Assembly (NCBI GenBank): GCA_937990735.1 | Contig: CALKQT010000030.1 | Coordinates: 3,031-67,030, forward strand | Length of the DNA: 64,000 bases | DNA from: an uncultured Campylobacter sp. | GTDB taxonomy: Bacteria > Campylobacterota > Campylobacteria > Campylobacterales > Campylobacteraceae | Direction: 5' to 3' | Notes under the pieces: model-generated | Seen by the model: the letters and a program-made list of their open reading frames with translations, nothing else | What the model was told of the DNA's origin: nothing | Databases searched by the model: none | Program-made: the position numbers and the translations under genes | Shown: positions 1-6,976 of the stretch, piece after piece | How positions within the stretch are numbered: the first letter of the stretch is position 1 | Layout of the letters: the number at the start of each line of letters is the position of its first letter

Positions 1-252
1 GCGGCGTATGTATTTTGTCATAAAAAACTCTTTTGCGAACACTGGATGCCGTTTGCGCTGATGCTTGCGGGAGGTTGCTCAAATTTACTTGATCGCTTCA
101 TTCGCGGTGGCGTCGTGGATTACGTCGCGTGGCATAAATGGTTTGAGTTTGCGGTGTTTAATTTTGCCGACGTGATGATAGATCTGGCCGTAGTGATTTT
201 TATTTTTCAGGGCTTACGCACCGCAAAAAAGGAGAAAAATGAAGAGAAATAA
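1..252 (+). CDS. lspA: Lipoprotein signal peptidase LspA (5'-truncated by window edge)
   Basis: This is the C-terminal part of prolipoprotein signal peptidase (signal peptidase II), the inner-membrane aspartyl protease that cleaves lipoprotein signal peptides after lipidation. The frame is open from base 1, so the N-terminus lies outside the window. The visible part carries both family signatures: the NLLDR block with the first catalytic Asp and the FNFADVMID block with the second, separated by GGVVDY. A last membrane segment and a lysine-rich tail (KKEKNEEK) follow. The next gene starts inside this one, so the two are translationally coupled. The order lspA then hemJ matches the C. jejuni arrangement as I remember it, except for the small gene between them. 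Confidence 0.93.
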   Translation, partial: AAYVFCHKKLFCEHWMPFALMLAGGCSNLLDRFIRGGVVDYVAWHKWFEFAVFNFADVMIDLAVVIFIFQGLRTAKKEKNEEK

Positions 253-631
253 TTATATCGCTTACGCGCTTTGGTTTTTAGGTGCGTTTTCGTGGATCGC
301 AGCTATGCCGATTGGCGGCGGACTGCATAGAATTTATTGCGGCAAATTTATCAGCGGATTTGCTCAAATCGCGCTATTTTGGCTGGGAAGTTTTACACTA
401 TGGTTTTTGGTGGGCTTTTTGTTTTGGGCGATTTGGGGAATTTGGATTTTGCTAGACATATTTTTCGTAGGAATTTGGGTAGAAGATTTAAATGCTTTTG
501 AAAGCGAGACGGAGGAGGACGACTATGAGGGGCGTCTGAAAAAGGTCGATGCACTTTATGAGCTGTATCAAAAAGGCGCGATTTCCAAAGAGGAATTCGA
601 AGCGCGAAAAGAAATTTTAATGAGAGATTAA
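239..631 (+). CDS. TM2-domain membrane protein with C-terminal SHOCT-like helix
   Basis: A 130-residue membrane protein of unknown function. Residues 1-80 form a TM2-type domain: a first hydrophobic helix, a GGGLHRIYCGKFISG turn (the usual G.hr.Y.G.. signature), then a long Trp/Phe-rich hydrophobic hairpin. The last ~30 residues (KVDALYELYQKGAISKEEF) match the SHOCT motif, a short C-terminal oligomerisation helix pair. The start ATG lies within the end of lspA behind an AAGGAG site, a 14-base overlap that implies co-expression. TM2 domains occur in many bacterial proteins without assigned activity, so no function is claimed. Confidence 0.85.
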   Translation: MKRNNYIAYALWFLGAFSWIAAMPIGGGLHRIYCGKFISGFAQIALFWLGSFTLWFLVGFLFWAIWGIWILLDIFFVGIWVEDLNAFESETEEDDYEGRLKKVDALYELYQKGAISKEEFEARKEILMRD

Positions 632-641
632 GGAGGCTAAA

Positions 642-1082
642 ATGAGTTACTATTGGTTTAAATTTGTCCATTTTGCGGGCTTTATTTCATGGATGGCGAT
701 GCTATTTTATATGCCGCGTCTGTATGTTTATCACGCTGAAAATTTAGACAAGCCGGATTTCGTAAAGGTCGTTAAAAAAATGGAGCGGATGCTGTATCAC
801 GCGATCGGCTGGATAGCGATGGCAGTGACGGTTTTTAGCGGCGTGATGCTTATCGTTTTAAATCCGGGGCTTATGAAAATGGGGTATTTTCATCTAAAGT
901 TGTTAGCCGGGGTTTTGCTAATCTGTTATCATTTGTGGCTGTATTATTATATGTATAAATTTGAAAAAAACGAGTGTCACAGGAGCGGAAAATACTTCCG
1001 TGCGATCAACGAAGGCCCTACGATCATAATGTTTATAATACTTTATGCAATGCTAATAATGCCGAATTTACCGAGCAACTAG
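642..1082 (+). CDS. hemJ: Protoporphyrinogen IX oxidase HemJ
   Basis: A 146-residue, four-helix integral membrane protein of the HemJ (UPF0093) family, which oxidises protoporphyrinogen IX to protoporphyrin IX in haem synthesis in bacteria lacking HemG/HemY. Family features are the N-terminal WFKFVHFAGFISWMAMLFYMPRL block with the conserved His in helix 1, an Arg-rich RMLYHAIGW segment, and the FHLKLLAG.LL..YH block. It starts 10 bases after the TM2 gene behind AAGGAGG, so it is in one operon with lspA. Length is typical. Haem supply fits the c-type cytochrome peroxidase found elsewhere in the window. Confidence 0.9.
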   Translation: MSYYWFKFVHFAGFISWMAMLFYMPRLYVYHAENLDKPDFVKVVKKMERMLYHAIGWIAMAVTVFSGVMLIVLNPGLMKMGYFHLKLLAGVLLICYHLWLYYYMYKFEKNECHRSGKYFRAINEGPTIIMFIILYAMLIMPNLPSN

Positions 1083-1147
1083 CCCGTTTTGATAAAAATT
1101 TAATTAAAATTTGCATAAAATTAAGGCAAAATTTTTAAAGGAAGCAT

Positions 1148-2311
1148 GTGCAACATATCATTAAGAAAATTTTATCAAGCGAAAGTAGCGCCGGCGTTAT
1201 ATTACTTCTATCCGCGGTTTTTGCGATCGTAGCTCAAAACGTAGAATTTTTATCGAAATATTACGAAGCGTTTTTACATCTAAGCTTCACTATAGGCGTG
1301 GGTTCTGCGAAACTTGATGAATCGATGCATTTTTTAGTAAATGATGTGCTTATGGCGATATTTTTCTTTGCCATCGGACTTGAGCTAAAGCGCGAAAAGA
1401 TCGAAGGGCAGCTGCGCCATTTCTCTCAAATTCTACTTCCTAGCTTCGCGGCTTTAGGCGGAGTAATGATGCCTGCGATCATATTTTCGATCATCAACTG
1501 GGGCGATGCCGTCGCGATGAAGGGCTGGGCGATCCCGACGGCGACCGATATCGCCTTTGCCGTGGGCGTGATGGCACTTTTAGGCAAAAAAATCCCGGCT
1601 AGTCTTAAAATTTTTGTTTTGACACTTGCGATAATGGACGATCTGTGTGCAATTTTAATCATCGCTTTGTTTTATTCCTCTACCATAAACGCAATCTATC
1701 TAGGCGGCGCGGCTTCCTGTGTCGCAATAATGCTAGCGATGAGCAGACTTGGCGTCGATAAAAAGCTTCCGTTTATCATCGTAGCCGTCGTACTGTGGGT
1801 GATGGTACTAAACTCCGGTATCCACGCGACTATCGCAGGAGTGCTTGCGGGCTTTTGCATCCCGCTTAAGACCCGCTCGGGTTCGATGTTAAAGGATATG
1901 GAGCACGGCCTAGCTTACCCAGTAAATTTCTTCATCTTGCCGATCTTTGCCTTTACAAACGCAGGCGTTTCGCTAGCAGGCATTAGTCCTAGCTTCCTTT
2001 TCGGTCCGGTGCCGATGGGCATTATGCTCGGACTATTTTTCGGTAAACAGATCGGAATTTTTGCCTTTAGCTGGATCTTAATCAAAGCCAAAATCGCCTA
2101 CATGCCCGAAAACGCGGGCTGGCCGCAGCTTTACGCCGTAGCAATCATCTGTGGTATCGGCTTTACGATGGCGCTTTTCGTCGATGGCCTCGCATATGGC
2201 GGCAGTGATATGTATCATTACACAGACAAGCTTGCAGTATTTTTAGGCTCGATAATTTCCGGAGTAGTGGGATTTTTCGTCGCAAAAGCAGTCGCGGTAA
2301 AACAAAGCTAA
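1148..2311 (+). CDS. nhaA: Na+/H+ antiporter NhaA
   Basis: A 387-residue polytopic inner-membrane antiporter of the NhaA family, exchanging internal Na+ for external H+ in pH and sodium homeostasis. Family landmarks are visible: the FFFAIGLELKREKIEGQL block after helix 2, the TDIAFAVGVMALLGKKIP block carrying the first conserved Asp of the ion site, then TLAIMDDLCAILIIALF with the paired Asp residues, and GIHATIAGVLAG. Start codon is GTG, placed just after AAAGGAAGC. Length and helix pattern are normal for the family. It sits 65 bases after hemJ, in an AT-rich gap, and may have its own promoter. Confidence 0.96.
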   Translation: MQHIIKKILSSESSAGVILLLSAVFAIVAQNVEFLSKYYEAFLHLSFTIGVGSAKLDESMHFLVNDVLMAIFFFAIGLELKREKIEGQLRHFSQILLPSFAALGGVMMPAIIFSIINWGDAVAMKGWAIPTATDIAFAVGVMALLGKKIPASLKIFVLTLAIMDDLCAILIIALFYSSTINAIYLGGAASCVAIMLAMSRLGVDKKLPFIIVAVVLWVMVLNSGIHATIAGVLAGFCIPLKTRSGSMLKDMEHGLAYPVNFFILPIFAFTNAGVSLAGISPSFLFGPVPMGIMLGLFFGKQIGIFAFSWILIKAKIAYMPENAGWPQLYAVAIICGIGFTMALFVDGLAYGGSDMYHYTDKLAVFLGSIISGVVGFFVAKAVAVKQS

Positions 2312-2370
2312 AATCCGTAAAGGGTTAGAGTCTTAAAATTCTACGAGTAACACAAAATTTGAAAATTCTA

Positions 2371-2402
2371 CCGCTCAAAAAATTTCAAAATTTTAAGAGC
2401 GG
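2371..2402. terminator. Hairpin between convergent nhaA and hydrolase genes
   Basis: A near-perfect inverted repeat: CCGCTC, an AA/AA internal loop, then AAAATTT-CA-AAATTTT, then GAGCGG. It lies between the 3' ends of nhaA (+) and the cysteine hydrolase (-), where a bidirectional terminator is expected. There is no strong T-run on either side, so termination is inferred from structure and position. Confidence 0.45.
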
Positions 2403-2468
2403 CTCTAAATTTTAAAAATTTATACGCTACAAAATTTTGCTTAAAATTCTATTTGAACCAAGCGCAGC

Positions 2469-2999
2469 TTAAATTACCAAAATCCCCGCATTTTGCATTA
2501 AGTTTAGCGCGCATTCGTCGTAGTAGCCGCGCTCATGGTTCGGCGCATCGTAGGTAGCTACTGCATCACGCGGAACGATGACGTCCTTATCCTCACCAGT
2601 TTCATTGAGATAGGTGCGCAGGCTAAGCGCAAACTGCATCACGCAGATGTCGGTGCAACAGCCCGTAATCACAAAGCGATCGAAGCCGTCCAGAATTTTC
2701 TTATCCAAATTATGAAAGCCGTTCGTACTGCGCTTAAAAGTGACGTTTTGCTCGCTTACGCAGGGCGCGAGTTCCTCGATCACCTCCGCTTCGGGCGAGC
2801 CAACTAGACAGTGGATCGGATAGCGCTTCATCTCCAAATCCCGCTCGGCGTGAGCGTCGCAGATGAAATGCACGTTTTTCGCCGCTTCTATCTGTTTAAG
2901 CACCGCAGGAGCAATCTTTGCTATGCTAGGATCGGCCATCGCGCCGAATTTTACGAAGCCGTTTAGCATATCGATCACAAATACCAAAGTTTTCATCAA
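2469..2999 (-). CDS. Cysteine hydrolase (isochorismatase/nicotinamidase family)
   Basis: A 176-residue cytosolic alpha/beta hydrolase of the isochorismatase-like superfamily. The expected catalytic triad is readable: Asp10 in VIDMLNGF, Lys89 in VTFKRSTNGF and Cys119 in ITGCCTDICV, with an unusual extra CC pair at 114-115. Related enzymes hydrolyse nicotinamide or small amides and imides; the substrate cannot be assigned here, but a nicotinamidase-type role in NAD salvage is plausible. Its ATG overlaps the stop of the upstream nitrilase-family gene by 4 bases, so the two amide hydrolases are translationally coupled and probably act in related reactions. Confidence 0.85.
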   Translation of the reverse strand: MMKTLVFVIDMLNGFVKFGAMADPSIAKIAPAVLKQIEAAKNVHFICDAHAERDLEMKRYPIHCLVGSPEAEVIEELAPCVSEQNVTFKRSTNGFHNLDKKILDGFDRFVITGCCTDICVMQFALSLRTYLNETGEDKDVIVPRDAVATYDAPNHERGYYDECALNLMQNAGILVI

Positions 3000-3802
3000 A
3001 ACTCCTTATAAATTTCAGGTTTCATATCTTTTAAAAGATCCATTTTAGCGCGAAATTTTAAAATTTCATCTAAATTCGCCCGAGCGATCTTCACGGCCTC
3101 TTTTTTGCCTAGGCGCGCGACGATCTCGCCGCCGGGACCGATCAGCATGGAATTTCCGCCGAAACTCTCGCCCTGCCCCGTATCGCCGCAACCGTTTACC
3201 GCGCAGATAAAAATTTGATTTTCGATCGCGCGGGCCTTAGCGAGCATGATAAAATGCTCTATGCGACTTTGCGCAAACTGCGCAATCACAAAAACTATCT
3301 GTGCGCCGCGAAGCGCTAAGGCGCGAAAAATTTCACAAAAGCGCAGATCGTAGCAGATCGCGACGCCGATTTTAAACGCGCGATTTTGAAATTTTATCTC
3401 GCAAATGCCTAGCTTATCTCCGCCGCTTACGATCTCGTTTTCGTGAGCGAGCGAGAAGGCGTGGATCTTGTCGTAGCGTAAAATTTCGGCTCCGTTTTGA
3501 TAGATAAAAGCGGAATTGTAAATTTTATCTTGCCTAGAATTTATCGCTCCGCCAATCAAAACAGCGCCGCTTTTTCGAGAAATTTCGCTTAAAAATCCCT
3601 TCGTTCGCGCAGCTCCCGCGTCGGATAAGCGCTTGAAATTTTGTACACAAAAGCCCGTGTTAAAGACCTCGGGCAGGACCGCTACGTCCGCGCCGTGTTT
3701 TAACGCGCGATCGATCAGCCTGCGCGCGCGGATAAAATTTTGCTCGCAATCTACGGAATTTTGAGCCATTTTCACGTCCATTTGCAAAATAGCGATTTTC
3801 AT
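2996..3802 (-). CDS. Carbon-nitrogen hydrolase (nitrilase superfamily amidase)
   Basis: A 268-residue enzyme of the nitrilase/omega-amidase superfamily, which hydrolyses C-N bonds in amides. The Glu-Lys-Cys triad is visible: Glu45 in VLPEVFNTGF, Lys112 in RYDKIHAF and Cys150 in GVAICYDLRF. The last motif resembles omega-amidases and carbamoylputrescine-type amidases rather than true nitrilases; the exact substrate is not inferable. It lies 10 bases downstream of ruvC on the same strand and overlaps the following cysteine hydrolase by 4 bases, so ruvC-amidase-hydrolase is probably one transcript. Confidence 0.88.
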   Translation of the reverse strand: MKIAILQMDVKMAQNSVDCEQNFIRARRLIDRALKHGADVAVLPEVFNTGFCVQNFKRLSDAGAARTKGFLSEISRKSGAVLIGGAINSRQDKIYNSAFIYQNGAEILRYDKIHAFSLAHENEIVSGGDKLGICEIKFQNRAFKIGVAICYDLRFCEIFRALALRGAQIVFVIAQFAQSRIEHFIMLAKARAIENQIFICAVNGCGDTGQGESFGGNSMLIGPGGEIVARLGKKEAVKIARANLDEILKFRAKMDLLKDMKPEIYKEF

Positions 3803-3812
3803 ATAAATCCTC

Positions 3813-4292
3813 CTATTTAGGCGCTAAGCGTATAACATTTGCATGCGTAAGCGCGATAGCTATAGCATCCGTAATATCAAGCGGCTTAATCTCCTTATTA
3901 ATCCCCAAGATCCGCTTCACCATGAACGCAACTTGCTCCTTCGCCGCCTTTGCTTTGCCCGTGACCGATTTTTTTATCTGAAGCGGCGTGTATTCGGCAA
4001 AATTTCCAAAAATTTGTAAAATTTTAAGGGCTAGCGCGCCGCGAAACTGAGCGAGCTTTAAAACAGACTGCGGATTATAGGCATAAAACATCGATTCTAT
4101 CGCGACCTCATCGATCTTATGAGCGCTAAAAATTTGATCAATCGCCTCACTCATCTGCGTCATTTGAAATTGCACGTTTTCGGCCTTCATTTTCACAAGT
4201 CCCGCTTCAATAAGAACAATCTTATTCACGTCCTTTTCCAAAATAGCATAGCCTAAATTTCTAGTTCCGGGATCAATTCCTAAAATTTTCAT
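3813..4292 (-). CDS. ruvC: Holliday junction resolvase RuvC
   Basis: RuvC, the dimeric endonuclease that cuts Holliday junctions after branch migration by RuvAB. From the chosen ATG the protein has 159 residues: MKILGIDPGTRNLGY with catalytic Asp7, VAIESMFYAYNPQSVLKLAQFRG with the second acidic residue, and ITDAIAIALTHA with the C-terminal Asp. An upstream in-frame GTG at 4298 would add two residues, but it overlaps the AAAGG ribosome site; the ATG at 4292 has proper spacing and gives the conserved family start. It is divergent from dnaA across the origin, as I recall for C. jejuni. Confidence 0.95.
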   Translation of the reverse strand: MKILGIDPGTRNLGYAILEKDVNKIVLIEAGLVKMKAENVQFQMTQMSEAIDQIFSAHKIDEVAIESMFYAYNPQSVLKLAQFRGALALKILQIFGNFAEYTPLQIKKSVTGKAKAAKEQVAFMVKRILGINKEIKPLDITDAIAIALTHANVIRLAPK

Positions 4293-4307
4293 AGCCACCT
4301 TTCACAC

Positions 4308-4336
4308 TTATTCACAGTTTAATCACAAGTGAATAA
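4308..4336. other. oriC, upstream DnaA-box cluster (oriC1-like)
   Basis: Between ruvC and dnaA lie TTATTCACA (4308-4316, + strand), TTAATCACA (4319-4327, one mismatch) and AGTGAATAA (4328-4336, which is TTATTCACT on the minus strand). TTATTCAC is the DnaA-box core described for epsilonproteobacteria such as Helicobacter and Campylobacter. With the cluster downstream of dnaA this makes a bipartite origin plausible. The boxes also lie in the dnaA and ruvC promoter region, so DnaA autoregulation is possible. Confidence 0.75.
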
Positions 4337-4370
4337 ACTTAAATTTACCGCAAATTTAGTGAAATTTAGC

Positions 4371-4376
4371 TAAAAT
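4371..4376 (+). promoter_or_regulatory. Putative -10 element of dnaA
   Basis: TAAAAT in the context TTTAGCTAAAATAGCG, 26 bases before the dnaA ATG. The same GCTAAAAT(C/A)GCG context precedes leuC and the DUF475 gene, supporting a real sigma-70-type -10. No clear -35 is seen, as is usual in Campylobacter. Confidence 0.5.
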
Positions 4377-4402
4377 AGCGGCTTAATTTATAAGGGAATT
4401 TT

Positions 4403-5731
4403 ATGGCGACGTCGCAAGCACAAGAAATTTTATCGAATTTAGAGAAGGAAATTTTACCTACCGAATACTCTAGATACATTAAAAATTTGAAATTTAACGA
4501 TAAAAACTCGACACCAGGGTTTTTCATCTACAACGCTACTAACGAGTTTATAGCCAAATACGCTCAGACAAAATACGGCACTAAAATAAAAGAGCTTATC
4601 AAAAAACAGTTCGGGCTTAATGACGTGATCGTCAAAATCACCTCAAAGGCTAAAATTTTGCCGAAAGAAAAGGTAAAAATCATCTCGGAAAAGCCAAAGA
4701 GCACGATTCTAAGCGAAAATTATAATTTTGAAAATTTTATCATCGGCGATTCAAATAAATTTGCTTTTGAGTGCTCTATTACAGTCGCAAAAGAGCCCGG
4801 AATTCGCTTTAATCCGCTCTTTATCTACGGACCTAGCGGGCTTGGAAAAACTCACTTGCTTCAATCGATCGGAAATTACTGCATTAAAAAAGGCAAAACC
4901 GTCATTTGCGTCACTAGCGAGCAGTTCGCTAATGATTTCGTCTTTAACCTTAAAAACAACTCGATCGATAAATTTAAACAAAAATACCGCAATTGCGATG
5001 TTTTACTCATCGACGACATTCAGTTTTTAATAGGACGCGATAAAGCTCAGGAGGAGCTTTTTTATACGTTTAACGAGCTAAAAGACAAAAACTGCCAAAT
5101 CGTGCTAACAAACGACCTGCCGCCAAAATTTCTAAAAGGTTTTGAAAGTCGTCTTACAACGCGATTTGAAAGCGGCATAATAGCAAACATAACCCCGCCG
5201 GATCTAGAAACTAAAATTGCTATTATCAATAAAAAGAGTGAAGAAAATCGCGTTAGAATTCCACACGACGTCGTAGAATATATCGCCGCAAATATGGGTG
5301 ATAATATCCGCGAAATCGAAGGCGCAATAAATAAACTAAATGCATATTCCTCGATACTTCGCACAAAGATCACACTAGAATTTACCAAAAGTACACTGCA
5401 AGATCAGATCCATCAAAAATATTCAAGTGTAAGCCTTGAACACGTTATAGAGGTGATCTCAAAAGAACTGAACGTAAAACCTAGCGAGCTAAAGAGTAAA
5501 ACGCGAGCTAAAAACGTCGTCGAAGCGCGACAAATTTGCATATATCTAACCAAACAGTTAACTCAAAACTCAATGCCAAAAATCGCCGCATTTTTTAATC
5601 TAAAAGATCACAGCGCTATCAGCAAAAATATCAAAAAAATCAACGAACTCATACAAACCGATGAGATGTTAAAGATAAAAATAGAGGAGCTAAAAAACAA
5701 AATAACCAAAAAGGATAAGAATGAAATTTAG
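4403..5731 (+). CDS. dnaA: Chromosomal replication initiator DnaA
   Basis: A 442-residue AAA+ initiator that binds DnaA boxes, melts the origin and recruits the helicase. Domain I occupies about residues 1-85, a short linker follows, and the AAA+ core starts near 105. Walker A is GPSGLGKT (143-150), Walker B LLIDD (201-205). The C-terminal helix-turn-helix carries DHSAISKNIKKI in place of the common DHTTV signature, near residue 407, which fits the divergent epsilonproteobacterial box. The ATG follows an AAGGG site. DnaA boxes flank the gene on both sides. Next gene is dnaN, 156 bases downstream. Confidence 0.98.
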   Translation: MATSQAQEILSNLEKEILPTEYSRYIKNLKFNDKNSTPGFFIYNATNEFIAKYAQTKYGTKIKELIKKQFGLNDVIVKITSKAKILPKEKVKIISEKPKSTILSENYNFENFIIGDSNKFAFECSITVAKEPGIRFNPLFIYGPSGLGKTHLLQSIGNYCIKKGKTVICVTSEQFANDFVFNLKNNSIDKFKQKYRNCDVLLIDDIQFLIGRDKAQEELFYTFNELKDKNCQIVLTNDLPPKFLKGFESRLTTRFESGIIANITPPDLETKIAIINKKSEENRVRIPHDVVEYIAANMGDNIREIEGAINKLNAYSSILRTKITLEFTKSTLQDQIHQKYSSVSLEHVIEVISKELNVKPSELKSKTRAKNVVEARQICIYLTKQLTQNSMPKIAAFFNLKDHSAISKNIKKINELIQTDEMLKIKIEELKNKITKKDKNEI

Positions 5732-5755
5732 ACTTTATGAAAATAAAACAAAAAA

Positions 5756-5837
5756 GGTGAATAAAAGTGAATAAAACAAAGCTACTTACTCACTGGATAA
5801 ACTACCTAAAGACAAGCTTTAGGATAAGTTTTTCACA
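5756..5837. other. oriC, downstream DnaA-box cluster (oriC2-like)
   Basis: The dnaA-dnaN gap holds GGTGAATAA (5756-5764) and AGTGAATAA (5766-5774), both TTATTCAC on the minus strand, spaced 10 bases apart, then degenerate boxes TTACTCACT (5786-5794) and TTTTTCACA (5829-5837). The region is AT-rich with several GGATAA repeats. In Helicobacter pylori the downstream sub-region holds the unwinding element; here this is inference from position and boxes. The exact melting site is not identified. Confidence 0.75.
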
Positions 5838-5887
5838 AAAACCACTTACCAACTACTACAACGATAAAAATTTAAAAGGATAAAAAT

Positions 5888-6967
5888 ATGAAAGTGTTAA
5901 TTACTAAAAAACTTTTAGAAGAGATAGTTTCAAATACTAGCTCATATCTTGATAAAAAAGATCTAAGCTCGATAACTTCACATCTTTTAATGAGTGCTAA
6001 AGATGGAATTTTTAGTATAAAAGCTACCGATCATGAAATTGGTCTAAGCTATAATCTACAAAATGTCTCAATAGAAATGGAAGGAGAAGCTACGGCAAAC
6101 GGAGGCAAACTCCTTAGCGTTATCAAAGGCTTAAGCGACGATAGCGTTACTTTAGAAACTGTCAACGGAGCGCTCTTCGTAAAGCAAAAAAAATCAAAGT
6201 ACAAGCTTCCGATGTTTGAGACGAGGGATTTTCCGAGCTTTCCTACAATAGATGGTAAAAACAGCTTTGACGTAAATGCTGGAATTTTAGGCAGAAGCCT
6301 TAAAAAAATATATCCGTCGATCGATACGAACAATCCAAAATATGAGCTAAACGGAGCCTTAATCGACGTAAAAGAGGGCTTTTTAAATTTAGTCGGAACC
6401 GATACGAAGCGACTTAGCGTTTATAAGCTGATCACTCAATCAAAAGCGGGCGAGCTAGATACTAAAATTTTGATTCCTAAAAAGGCGATAGGCGAAATTC
6501 AAAAGTTATTTTCGGATAAAATTAAAATTTACTACGACGAAAACGTGCTACTAGCAGTGAGCGAGAATTTTGAGTTTTTTACAAAGCTCATTAACGGCAA
6601 ATTTCCAAACTACGAGCGCGTTATCCCAAGCGATACGGCATATAAAATTTTAATCCCACGCGATAAGATAGTAAGCGGCGTGCGAGCGATAAACGCGATG
6701 TGCGAAGAGATGAAGGTTATCATTAAGAAGGACGGAATGATTTTTGAGAGCATTAATGAGGATAATTCCGAGGCAAAGACCGAAATCGAAGCGCCAATCG
6801 ATATAAACGGAGAAATAGTTTTTGGCGTTAAAAATCGCTTTCTGCTTGATTTTTTAAGTAATATCGAGAGTGAAATTTTTGAGCTTGATTTTAACAGCTC
6901 CGATACGGCGTTTGTGCTCAGCGCGGATGGATTAAAAACGGTCGTCATGCCGATAAATAATATTTAA
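5888..6967 (+). CDS. dnaN: DNA polymerase III sliding clamp (beta subunit)
   Basis: A 359-residue beta clamp, the ring that tethers DNA polymerase III to template. Length is normal for the family, which has three repeated clamp folds of about 120 residues. Recognisable blocks are NGALIDVKEGFLNLVGTDTKRLS in the middle domain and the C-terminal TVVMPINNI, close to the canonical (Y/V)V.MP.(R/N) end that forms the hydrophobic client-binding pocket. The start ATG follows AAAGGATAAAAAT. It is followed by gyrB after 9 bases, so dnaN and gyrB are co-transcribed. Confidence 0.97.
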   Translation: MKVLITKKLLEEIVSNTSSYLDKKDLSSITSHLLMSAKDGIFSIKATDHEIGLSYNLQNVSIEMEGEATANGGKLLSVIKGLSDDSVTLETVNGALFVKQKKSKYKLPMFETRDFPSFPTIDGKNSFDVNAGILGRSLKKIYPSIDTNNPKYELNGALIDVKEGFLNLVGTDTKRLSVYKLITQSKAGELDTKILIPKKAIGEIQKLFSDKIKIYYDENVLLAVSENFEFFTKLINGKFPNYERVIPSDTAYKILIPRDKIVSGVRAINAMCEEMKVIIKKDGMIFESINEDNSEAKTEIEAPIDINGEIVFGVKNRFLLDFLSNIESEIFELDFNSSDTAFVLSADGLKTVVMPINNI

Positions 6968-6976
6968 AGGAAAATT

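Noticed and set aside
4293..4298. GTG start two codons upstream for ruvC
   Set aside because: It overlaps the AAAGG ribosome site; the ATG at 4292 has correct spacing and gives the conserved start.
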